A DNA stretch of 64,000 nucleotides from Pohlia nutans. Its lineage: Eukaryota; Streptophyta; Bryopsida; Bryales; Mniaceae. The stretch covers positions 23,667,501 through 23,731,500 of the forward strand of contig CM040088.1 in NCBI GenBank assembly GCA_022496805.1. Direction: 5' to 3'. The notes below the pieces were generated by a model that was given only the letters and a program-made list of their open reading frames with translations, was not told where the DNA came from and ran no database searches. Shown here one piece after another: positions 55,110-64,000 of the stretch. The translations under genes and the position numbers were made by a program. Each line of letters opens with the position of its first letter. Position 1 is the first letter of the stretch.

Positions 55110-55663
55110 GGGTTAACAACCAATACCAAATTTTAGTATTGATACCCGCTAGTATAAGCACGCGGTATGAATGAAAGGAGTTTGTGGGTCTGTGGGATGG
55201 ATGAATGTCAGTCGACGATTCATTCATCGAAGGTAAATTTGTAGAGGACAGCCAAGTAACATCCTAGAGGGGCCCTGTTTTTTTGGATGACATTCTAATT
55301 TTGGCTGTTCATTTCTGGCGGGACCTTGAGTGTCGGGGCTTTCTGTCTCCAGGTTGTGAAAATTTTAAATACCGAACGAATGATAAATTTGAAATTCTTT
55401 CTTTGGTAGTGGATGATTCAATTGAGCAGTGTGGCATACCGCAGGCATCATTGTCCTCATTACTTAATTTGAATTTTGAAATAGTTGGCAGATTGGGTAT
55501 CATGCATTAAAATATTCCAAGTCTGAAAGCCTGACTGACGGATGCCATGAAGTGGGCATGCAAATGAAGTTACAGTGCCCTCATAGCCTTCAAAACTGCA
55601 TGAACTGAACTTTAGAATGCTCTTTGTAAGAATAAAAAGAAGAAAAATAACTCATCCATTTGT
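55110..55663 (+). other. Short region with an unrecognised 75-codon frame
   Basis: The frame 55283-55510 (begins TTG; contains FWRDLECRGFLSPGCENF and GIPQASLSSLLNLNFEIVG) is richer in coding-like codons than its surroundings, but matches nothing I know and has no clear neighbours. Confidence 0.2.
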
Positions 55664-56240
55664 TTAACCCCTAAATGCCTAGAGCCCTCTCCAAATTCGG
55701 CAGTTTTGCAAAGATGCATTATAAAATGCAACCTAGAGGGATATTTTGAACTTGATTTATGAATAAAAGTTGTACATTATGAATTTTAGATTCTATCCAT
55801 ACGGTTAGATCTATGAGTGCTATTACCAATAATTTTGTATAAAATTTGAAACGTGAAATTCAAAATTATTTTGTAATTCAATTACGAATAAGATATTGAC
55901 AATCTACAGATGAAATTCTTTGTGATTGGTTGAAATGTAATACTCTAAGTGTAGTGATTTTTGGAGATTTTATGGTTGCTTAATTTTATGAGTTGACTTT
56001 TTTTAGAGCACTTTTACACTGAAATCTTCAAAATTTTGGGTGAATCATTGTAACATGAAATGAGGCATAAAAATTTCACAAATCATCCCCTTTCAAATCA
56101 GATCACATATGCATGAAGCTAACTTCCCATAGAATATACAGTAAAAATTCCACATTGCAAAAAGTGCATGACAGATGAGAAATTATGGATGAAATCTGTA
56201 CATCGTCCAAAAAATGGACGCTCAGGCAGTTAGGGGTTAA
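55664..56240. mobile_element. TTAA-ended element, family B, 577 bp, inverted relative to 52082
   Basis: Ends TTAACCCCTAAATGCCTAGAG and CTCAGGCAGTTAGGGGTTAA. Equal length and high similarity to the copy at 52082-52658, in opposite orientation about 3 kb away. Confidence 0.8.
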
Positions 56241-57017
56241 CATTGCACATCAAGGTCCTGGCTCTCCTTATTGCACGTGCAATTACCTAACCTTTCTTTT
56301 TGGTTATGGAGCAAACGAAAGGAAGTATTGCTTCAACACAAGCTACGCTACAAGTGAAGTGCAACTATACTCTTATAGTCTGTCACTAGAGTAGGAAATG
56401 TGTTGTTTTTCACTTACTATAAATGAGAAAGGAATGAAACCGCGCTAGACAGATGGGTTGTGTGAGTGCTGGTGAGTGATTTTGGTCACAAGAAGACATA
56501 AATATAAGCATAATATTCAGCCATTGTTCATTGTTCCCACAAAATGGGGAATGAAAAACGACATGCCTTCTACTAGTGTGTAGTTGCAAGGAACATAAGC
56601 AACTATCATAGGTGGAGGGTGAGGTCGGTCAAAAAACTATTGTGGTGTTTAGGTCGGCAAAAAAATTCCTAAAGCAAAATTAGAGCTTTAAGTTGTAGCC
56701 AAAAAATTGAAGATACTATCGAGTGGTAGAAATGCTTGTGGTTAGATTCTTAGATCCAAAATTGAACTTTGAGGGTTTGAAGTTCAAAACATAACATTCT
56801 TGCCTTAGTGTAAGAACCATCTTTCTAAGGTCTATGCAATACATGGTAGTTTCTTACCTAATAGGGCAAAAGAAATGTAAAAGTTTAAAGACAAAGAAGG
56901 TTCAAAAATGTTGACATCAAAAAATTTAAATAGGAAAAAAAACAACGAAGGGATTGTAAAATTCTTTATTTATCTCCTTGTATGTCTGCTATAGTAAAAT
57001 AATTCCTCGTTTCTATT
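56241..57017. other. AT-rich intergenic sequence
   Basis: No supported gene, RNA or repeat structure. Confidence 0.4.
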
Positions 57018-57178
57018 TCTCACCCTCCGTGGAAAAACTAAATTGGCTAAAAATATAATTTGGGGTGACTAAAAATAGATGTCACGAGAGTGTAGATCTC
57101 GTCGTGTCCATCAAAAAAAGTATATAGGGTTCAAAATGACTATTTTAAGCCAATTTACTTTTTCCACAAAGGGTGAGA
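57018..57178. mobile_element. 161-bp MITE with TCTCACCC ends, copy 2
   Basis: Same length and termini as 27286-27446, inner part inverted. Confidence 0.7.
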
Positions 57179-57398
57179 TTTAATACAATTACCACTCAAA
57201 ACACAATTTAACTAGGTAAGATGAAAATTTGAGAAAAACTTAGTATCAAGTTGTAAAAAAATGCATTGGGTAATTTTGTACATGGGATTCTTGAGGATGA
57301 CGAATGTTACGGAAGAGGAAACCCAGTGTGGATGTCCTTGTGCTATATTCATACATGGAGGCTTCGAAGGATAGGGTTGAACTAGAAGCCAAATTTGG

Positions 57399-57617
57399 AT
57401 GAAACTCAACTATTCATCTATCTGGATGACAGCGATGGATGGAACTGACGTGCCCACGATGGCCGCTTTTCATCCGCCCAAAGCGGGAAGAGTGGGAGGG
57501 AAGGCAGCTGGTTGGCTGGGCCTGCAGGCACATGGCCCTGCTGCGCTGTTTTGCCAGGAATCTCAGAATATGCCCTTCACAATGCCCCGCTCCCCCTTCT
57601 GTATGAACAAGGTTTGA
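57399..57617 (+). other. Locally GC-rich fragment, unassigned
   Basis: A 72-codon frame (starts TTG on this strand; contains AAFHPPKAGRVGGKAAGWLG) sits in an abrupt GC-rich island of about 200 bases. It may be a captured gene piece; not recognised. Confidence 0.2.
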
Positions 57618-58185
57618 GCATTACATTATAAATGATATCACTTGTATTAAACCGGTAAAAATTATGTATTAGATAACCGACGAGCCGTAGTAACGGCGAG
57701 TAGGTTACCGTAGTACCATAGTTGGGTCGCCAAAAAATAATTAAAACAATAAAAAACGTAAAAAATCCGAAATTATGAGGATCAAAAAAAGGAAATAGAA
57801 TATATTATTTTTAGCTATGTTTTGCTATATCTAAGCTATTTCGGGTCATTTTGAGCCATTTTAAATCATTTTTTGCTCAAAAACGAAAACCAAGAAATCC
57901 ATTTTTGAGGAACAAACCTTATTTTTCCAAAAATATTAAACATTCATTCGTAGGGTGCCGACGCAGCCATGATACTATGGTATCATACATAACGGGTTGT
58001 TCACTTTTTTATCTTTATGATTCAAGGGCGTAGGATGCAAGTTGAAAGTAGAGAAAGTTATGAGTTGCAACTTGTGATGGCGATGGTGATGGGTTGCCAG
58101 TGGAATGAAGCCACGTTAGCGTTGAAAAGTCAACAACCGGTTATGTTAGTAATAGCTTCAAAACATCATTTGTTTTGTGTTCGTT

Positions 58186-58236
58186 GTAACATAGATAATG
58201 TGAAAATAACATTAATTTCACATTATCTGTGTTATC
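58186..58236. repeat. Small hairpin with about 20-base arms
   Basis: AACATAGATAATGTGAAAAT and ATTTCACATTATCTGTGTT pair with one mismatch around a short TAACATTA-type loop. Confidence 0.7.
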
Positions 58237-58301
58237 CTCAAAAAATAAAAGGGTATAAAGCAAAATTAAGATGTATTATAAATGTGATTTCCGTAATTGC
58301 A

Positions 58302-58636
58302 CAAATAGCCCTTTGTCCGGTAGACATTTGGGTCATTGTCATTACCAACAAACACTTTATTCACGCCGGCCTCGGAAAAAGGAACAAAGTTTCTATTTAT
58401 CAAATCTATCTATCTATCTATCTATCTAGTATTGTTGTTTATAATTGCATTTTTCACTTCAGAAGCAAAAAAGCAAAAGAATTTATGAAAAGAACATCAT
58501 TGTTTTTTCCAAATAGTAAGTTTTGTAACATTGGACAGATAGATAGAAACTCCGGCCTTTTTTCAAGGCCAGCGTGAATAAAGTGTCTGTTTGTAATGTT
58601 AATGACCCAGTGCCCACCGGACAAAGGGCCATTGAA
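58302..58636. mobile_element. Foldback MITE with about 95-bp inverted ends
   Basis: ATAGCCCTTTGTCCGG...CACTTTATTCACGCCGGCC...GTTTCTAT at the left is matched by ATAGAAACTCCGGCC...GCGTGAATAAAGTGTCTG...CCGGACAAAGGGCCAT at the right. A TCTA microsatellite lies inside the left arm (58405-58428) and GATAGATA in the right arm. The 186-codon frame over 58017-58577 runs through it and is not a gene. Confidence 0.7.
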
Positions 58637-58759
58637 ACAAAACTACTCTCCTCTGCCGAGAATAGACACTTTAGTGACCAGTAACCAATAAAAGTAACCA
58701 TAAGCTATTGGTTGGGTAATTGCTTGAGTATAAGTTGGTTTTTGGTAAGCTGTAAGATC

Positions 58760-58930
58760 GCCAAGTCATGAATTTTGCGGTTGGTTGGTGGAGGGCTATG
58801 TATCATACTATGTGGTCCGGGTTCGATTCCCGTTGGGTTTGTTTGAGCAGTAGTTTGATATACATGACTTGGTGTTGCTAGTGAGTTTATCATAGGCAGG
58901 AAAATTGTACCAACCAACCGGCCCCTACCC
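58760..58930 (+). repeat. Possible SINE-like sequence with pol III B box
   Basis: GGTTCGATTCC at 58820-58830 fits the B-box consensus exactly; an A box about 45 bases upstream (TGGTGGAGGGC) is only approximate. CCAAGTCATG/CATGACTTGG and GGTTGGTTGG/CCAACCAACC face each other around it. No tRNA cloverleaf can be drawn. Confidence 0.35.
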
Positions 58931-58936
58931 ACCTTC

Positions 58937-60027
58937 ATGAGACAAGTGACACCGTGCTAACTGTTTAAAATAAATAGTGGTCTTCACCACTACCCCCTCT
59001 TTTTATTCTATTGGTATTGATTGGTTGTTTTCTATTCGTCTTTTATGTAGAAGGATTGATCCGGCATATTGTATAGCAATAGTGTTTATTGCTTTGAATT
59101 TGTGCTTAACAGAGGTTTTAGATAATTTAAATTTTGTTTCGAGTTGTTTCATTGAGGAGACGTGCGTAGTTCCTCTAGCACCAGCTAACACGGGAGCTAA
59201 CATTGGACAATGTAGAGGTGTCTGTCTTTTAAAATTCCCCTCCATGGAATTTAACTTGAGTTGGCATCATTCAAATTGGGTTCAAAAGTAGACTTGATTT
59301 CCCATTAGAAAATGATTTTAATTTATTCCAAAAAAAATTGACCTCGGGAAGCCCCTGAAAATGACAATGACCACAAAGTGGTCTCTTGAGCTCTTAGGTG
59401 TCATTGCCAATACAAATCAAATGACACTTTGACATTATTTCTAACATAAAATTCTTAGTGAAACAACACTATATAAGACACTCATAGGCTCTTCCTACCG
59501 TAAATCTAAAATTGTTCATTGTCACTTCAACCTCTCACAATTTAAATCATGTAATTGGCCAAAGTAAAATCCGGGATTTTTTTAAAAAGTGAAACACCTC
59601 AATATTGTTGTAGTGATAAAACATTAACGGTTTCAAGAAATTAAAGTAACTTCTGCCATAAAAGCTTTGACTATTTTATAATATAACATGTAATGTAGTT
59701 GAGTGTTTTCGCACTAGGGTGTCATAGTTCTCAACAAAAAAAGTTTATAATGTTGTAAAGCAGTTGCATTAATGACATGATATAATAAATAAGGAAACTA
59801 CCAAAAACATTTTAATATAGTAAAAAATGAAATATTTTGGAATATTTTCAAACTATTTAATATTCTATTGAAATATTTTTAGAATATCTCAAAATATTTT
59901 AGGAATATTCCTACTAATGTCGTTTAATCCACTTGCAAACCACGTCGAATACATATTCTAGCCAGACTACAGGCTCCGTTTTAATTAACTAACGAAGCTT
60001 GCAAGATTTTTTTTGGAAACTCACCAT
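58937..60027. other. AT-rich intergenic sequence
   Basis: Small open frames up to 104 codons (58977-59291) are not recognised. Nothing else supported. Confidence 0.4.
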
Positions 60028-60950
60028 TTAACCCCTAACCGTCTAACCATGCATATTTTGCATGATGTACAGATTTAACATTTGTTTTCTCATCCATCAT
60101 GCACATTTTGTAGTATGGATTTTTTATTGAAATTTTTATAGGAAGTTAGCTTCGTGCATGTGTGATCCAATTGGAAAGGGGTGATTTGTGAAATTTTTAT
60201 GCCTCATTTCATGTTGTAGTGTTCCATCCAAAATTTCGAAGATTTTAGTCTAAAGGTGCTCTTGACAAAATCAACTACTAAAATAGCAACCCAAAAATCT
60301 CCAAAAATCACTACACTTAGAGTATTACATTTCAGCCCATCACAACAAAATTTATTCTCAGATTGTCAATATCTTATTCGTAATCAAATTACAAAAGAAT
60401 TTTAAATTTTAAGTTCCAAATTTTATAGAAAAATATTGGCGGTAGCAATCGCAAATGTAACCATATGGATCTCGGGGGGGGGGGGGGTCAGTGTGTTAAA
60501 AAGTTAAGGATATAGGTGCGAACAACCACTATTTTATAGGGGGGTATTATTTTTTTAATTTTTTTCACATGCTATCATTATGTAATTTTCTACTTTGGGT
60601 TAATAGAAAAGGGGCTTGCATTACTTATAATTCCAAATTACCTATTATTCCATACCCTATAGTACTTTAAAGATGTCCAGTGCCATTTTTGATGCCCTAT
60701 ATTACTCTAAGTCCATTTATATTTTTTTGTCCCCATGTTTTTAAAATACCCTATCATTTGTTCGCACGTATATTGCTACTCCAACATATTACTACCCCCC
60801 CCCCCCCCCGAGATATGGATAGAGTCTAAAATTTGTAATGTACAACTTTTATTCATTCATCAAGTTAAAAATATCCCTCTTAGTTGCATTTTATAATGCA
60901 TCTTTGGAAAATTGCCAAATCTGGAGAGGGTGAGAACGTTTAGGGATTAA
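60028..60950. mobile_element. TTAA family B element interrupted by a second transposon
   Basis: Ends TTAACCCCTAACCGTCTAACC and AACGTTTAGGGATTAA. Without the insertion at 60471-60812 and one target duplication it would be 573 bases, close to the 577 of the two other complete copies. Confidence 0.8.
60471..60812. mobile_element. 342-bp insertion with CTCGGGG...CCCCGAG ends and 8-bp target duplication (hAT-like)
   Basis: ATATGGAT lies directly on both sides (60463-60470 and 60813-60820), and the uninterrupted family B copies read CATATGGATAGA at this point. The ends are CTC plus a long G run and the exact complement. An 8-bp duplication is typical of hAT elements, but the homopolymer termini are unusual. 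No coding capacity. Confidence 0.75.
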
Positions 60951-63262
60951 GGGGCATTTAATGTAAAGGAACAAAAATTGCCGCCATAAACCTCTAATAT
61001 CCACCTTGCTCACAAAATCTTTTGGATTTTCTTTAATACAATACTATTATGTTATAGAAATCAAGGAAAAATATTGCCATCACTATATCTTCAATGAAAC
61101 GTATTGATTTAGGCAATAACGTATTTATACTACAACGTCAGCAAATGCAATGTATTACATTTTGGTCCAAATATTATTTTATATATTTTTACAATTTATT
61201 AATATACATACAATCCCAAAATACCTTTTCACAATGGTTATCTTTTTGCCAAAAAACTAATTTCAATCACCTATAGAAAATGTTTACTGTCACATTTTGC
61301 TTGTTATGCGATGTCACACTACACATTTTGGACGCCCTACTGTGATAACACCTAGTTAATTGTATTAAATTTCCAATGTTAAAAAAAATTATAATTTTGG
61401 TGAATTTTTAAAACTAGATGCTTTTGAATTCTAAATCAATGAAAGAACTTTATAAATCAAAATTAAAGCTTTAACCAATTCCAAATAAAACATCAGTTTT
61501 AAAAAACACTAAGAATACACTATTATATTTTTCTCTTAATGGCATAAAAACAATGCCATTTTTAATAGCAAACAACGGCACTAAACACGTATCAATTGAA
61601 GTAGCATGTAATAATCATTGGGGACAAACTCTTGTTATTACGTTGCACCATTTTGATAACATTTTTTAAGAAAGATTTGTATATAAATGAAAAGAATAAA
61701 AAATTGATAATGCTACTGTTTAGTAAGTGATTTCCAATTAAATTAATTGTTTAGTAAAAATTTGTCAAACATACATTCTACATACTATATTTTACTTCAT
61801 TTATTTAGATTAAAATGTTTTTATACCTCTTCTTGATTTTGTTTTATATCAAGCATAATTTTTCATATTAGTCCTTTGTGTATTTTTCAAATATAGACAC
61901 GTATGTGTGTATATAGGCACGTATGTGTATATATTTATAATATAGGCTTATGACATTGTTGTTAGAACTGTGAATTGCTAAATTTGTGATGAAGCAGTTA
62001 TTTTTGCAACTTGTTTTAATAGCCAAAAAAATCTCGTAGAATATCAAAAATGATATTTATAAGTAGCTTTTTATTATATAGATTTATGTAATTCAAATAG
62101 TAAAACTATCTCAAATTTTTATTACCTCTAGGAAGTTTTGCAATGACAATAAATTTAAAATAAAATATTGAAGTTTTTGAACAATAATCTAACCATAGCG
62201 TAGATAATCACAACACTTTGCAATTTCTTTTCAAAGTGGGATGACATTGCCAAAACAATATTAGTACTACATATATTAAAATGAATCAAATAGGTTTATT
62301 CATATTTATAGGTGAATACGTCTTCATTCCTCCAACAAAAAATATAATTAATTTAATTTAATTTTTGAAGATCAAAAGACTACAACAATCTCAATATATT
62401 TTGTGTCCATGTTGACTATGAGGTTGGATTTATTTTGTATGTAATGATACATAAATTATGTATTAACATATAAGCGTCAAATGTTGTTTTTTGTAACATT
62501 GGATGACTAAACTTCAAGGAGCCGTTTCTCCTTCATCTAGTGTCGGAATTCAATAAAAATTGTTGGATTGAATTCCAAATCATGTCTAGTTTTTGCAATA
62601 AACATCTTGCTTCAATCCAAGGTGTTGTGAAGATTTGGCAAATGTTTTAGTACAAAGTGGTTTGGTTTTGAACATTTTATGCTTTGTAACACTTGGGCCA
62701 TTTTTGACATTGCAAAGTAATTTTTAGACACATCAAAGCTTTTCATGAGCTTTTTTGGTACCAAAGTTTTTTAAAAATGATGTTAAACAACTTATTAGTT
62801 GAAAATGTATTATTGGAAAAGGTTTAGAAATAGCATTTCAATTCCAAATTGCTAACAATCTAATTTTAGAACCACAATTTGATATTAAACCATATGATCT
62901 TCCAATCCACGAGGCTTTAAATGAGTACAAACTTGATCCACATCCTCTACAACAAGTTTACTACAAGATTGTATGATTGAGATTTCCATATATCACTTTA
63001 GATTATACTTCTGGCACATCAAAAGCAATGATGTTTTTTCACTCAAAAAAAGTCCCAGTTCTTTAGGGTTTAAATGATTAATAATAATATCTTACTCGTC
63101 CTATGTCTTGGTCCCAAGCTTGGTCCTTGATCTCACTCTTATGGTTGAATTCATATGTTGAATATGGCTAAGTGTGCAAGTAGGAGATGATTGGAGTTAG
63201 ACAACTCCAATTAAAAAACAAATACATTATTATTAGGTAACCTTGACATTAGTACATTGGAA
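60951..63262. other. AT-rich noncoding region
   Basis: No gene or RNA supported. 62690-63070 is a diverged inverted relative of 23990-24260. A short GTATGTGT/ATATAGGCAC repeat lies near 61900. Confidence 0.4.
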
Positions 63263-63363
63263 TTAAACAACTCCAAGATTTATGCATTGAAGTTAAACAA
63301 CTGCAAGATTTGTGTACTAGATTAGACAACTCCAAGATTTATGCATTTAAATTAGACAACTCA
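63263..63363 (+). repeat. Minisatellite, 29-30-bp period, about 3.4 copies
   Basis: TTARACAACTCCAAGATTTATGCAT-type units start at 63263, 63293, 63322 and 63352 (partial), with a few substitutions. Confidence 0.8.
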
Positions 63364-64000
63364 AATAAGAGCGTATCGTCGTATCCCAAAAGAAAATGAC
63401 AAAACGTAGGAGTGACATTTGGAATTATATTTAGGATTGTATCCCTCAAAAGAACGACGAATCACGGTTGTGTCCCGGGTTGTGTTTCTGGGTAGAGGTA
63501 AAGAACAAGTTGAAAGGATATTGTAGATAAGAAGCTTAGAATAAAAGAAATAAAACGTTTGAGTTAAATCAAGCCTTGAAGAGAAAAACCATTGACATTG
63601 ATATTATGCCGTAAGGATATGGATCAATTGATTTATATCTTATATGTGAATACAAAGAGAACTTGAGGGGTGAAGAGAAATGTTGTTTTTATCCTCTATA
63701 GTTGAGAGGAAGAACTCTTACTTCACACCCTTTGGGGTTTTTTTTCCCAAGGGCTTGTATCCTATGTTATTATAGGCACATTTAGTCATGTGTCTATATG
63801 TTGCTATTGTTGTTTACTTGAGAATTTTAGTTGCAAGTTGTAGTAAGCTCCTAACAATTTTATTTTACAAGTCTTTAGAATTTGACATGGGGTTTTACTA
63901 GATTGACATATGCTAAAGTCCAACCTGACAACTCCAATAGCAAAACTATCTTTATGTGCATGCATACATTACTCTAGGTAATATAATAGAGTAGGTGGGT
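63364..64000. other. Terminal stretch, nothing supported
   Basis: Mixed AT-rich sequence with no gene, RNA gene or clear repeat boundary visible. Confidence 0.4.

Noticed and set aside
58017..58577. 186-codon plus-strand frame
   Set aside because: It runs through the TCTA microsatellite and both arms of a foldback MITE; amino-acid repeats follow from this.

Overview
The window looks like nuclear DNA of a land plant. The evidence is a spliced lysophospholipid acyltransferase gene of the plant LPEAT type, plant L-type (legume) lectin ectodomains, TIR domains of the plant resistance-gene type, CACTA and MITE-type transposons, and long AT-rich gene-poor stretches. I cannot name the species. The coexistence of piggyBac-like TTAA elements with lectin/TIR fusions makes me lean to a non-angiosperm (bryophyte, lycophyte, fern or gymnosperm), but this is inference. 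Only four gene-like loci are well supported in 64 kb.

Layout. 0-7 kb: a five-exon minus-strand acyltransferase gene (2009-4616) with a moderately GC-richer 5' flank to about 6.8 kb, and a TTAA-ended transposon at 303-1052. 8.6-22.8 kb: first copy of a large direct segmental duplication, ending in an intronless plus-strand gene for a secreted-then-membrane protein with a legume-lectin ectodomain, one transmembrane helix and a cytoplasmic TIR domain. 23-33 kb: repeats, two related CACTA elements, and a two-exon Myb/SANT-like gene (minus strand, 28061-30933), interrupted by a 1.8-kb CACTA element exactly at the splice acceptor and by an in-frame stop. 34-37.7 kb: a mosaic repeat region with about 155-bp tandem repeats, a GC-rich block and a short-period AT-rich satellite. 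38.8-49.35 kb: second copy of the segmental duplication, ending in a second intact lectin-TM-TIR gene. 50-64 kb: AT-rich repeats, including a degenerate third remnant of the duplicated block (about 50.1-53.4 kb) without a gene, several TTAA elements and other foldbacks.

The most interesting content is the pair of lectin-TM-TIR genes (21029-22945 and 47606-49375). Plant L-type lectin receptor kinases have the same ectodomain and membrane topology but end in a kinase. Here the kinase position is taken by a TIR domain that keeps the Glu used by TIR NAD-cleaving enzymes, and it is followed by a short segment resembling the linker between TIR and NB-ARC of TNL proteins. The arrangement (extracellular sensor, single membrane helix, cytoplasmic TIR) is topologically like animal Toll-like receptors. 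Both copies are open, share a recognisable signal peptide and glycosylation sequons, and differ mainly in the juxtamembrane region and the extreme C-terminus, where the duplication ends.

A second theme is the dense population of short elements bounded by TTAA plus CCC(C/T)TAA-type ends, the signature expected of non-autonomous piggyBac-superfamily transposons. At least a dozen copies in several unrelated internal families are visible.
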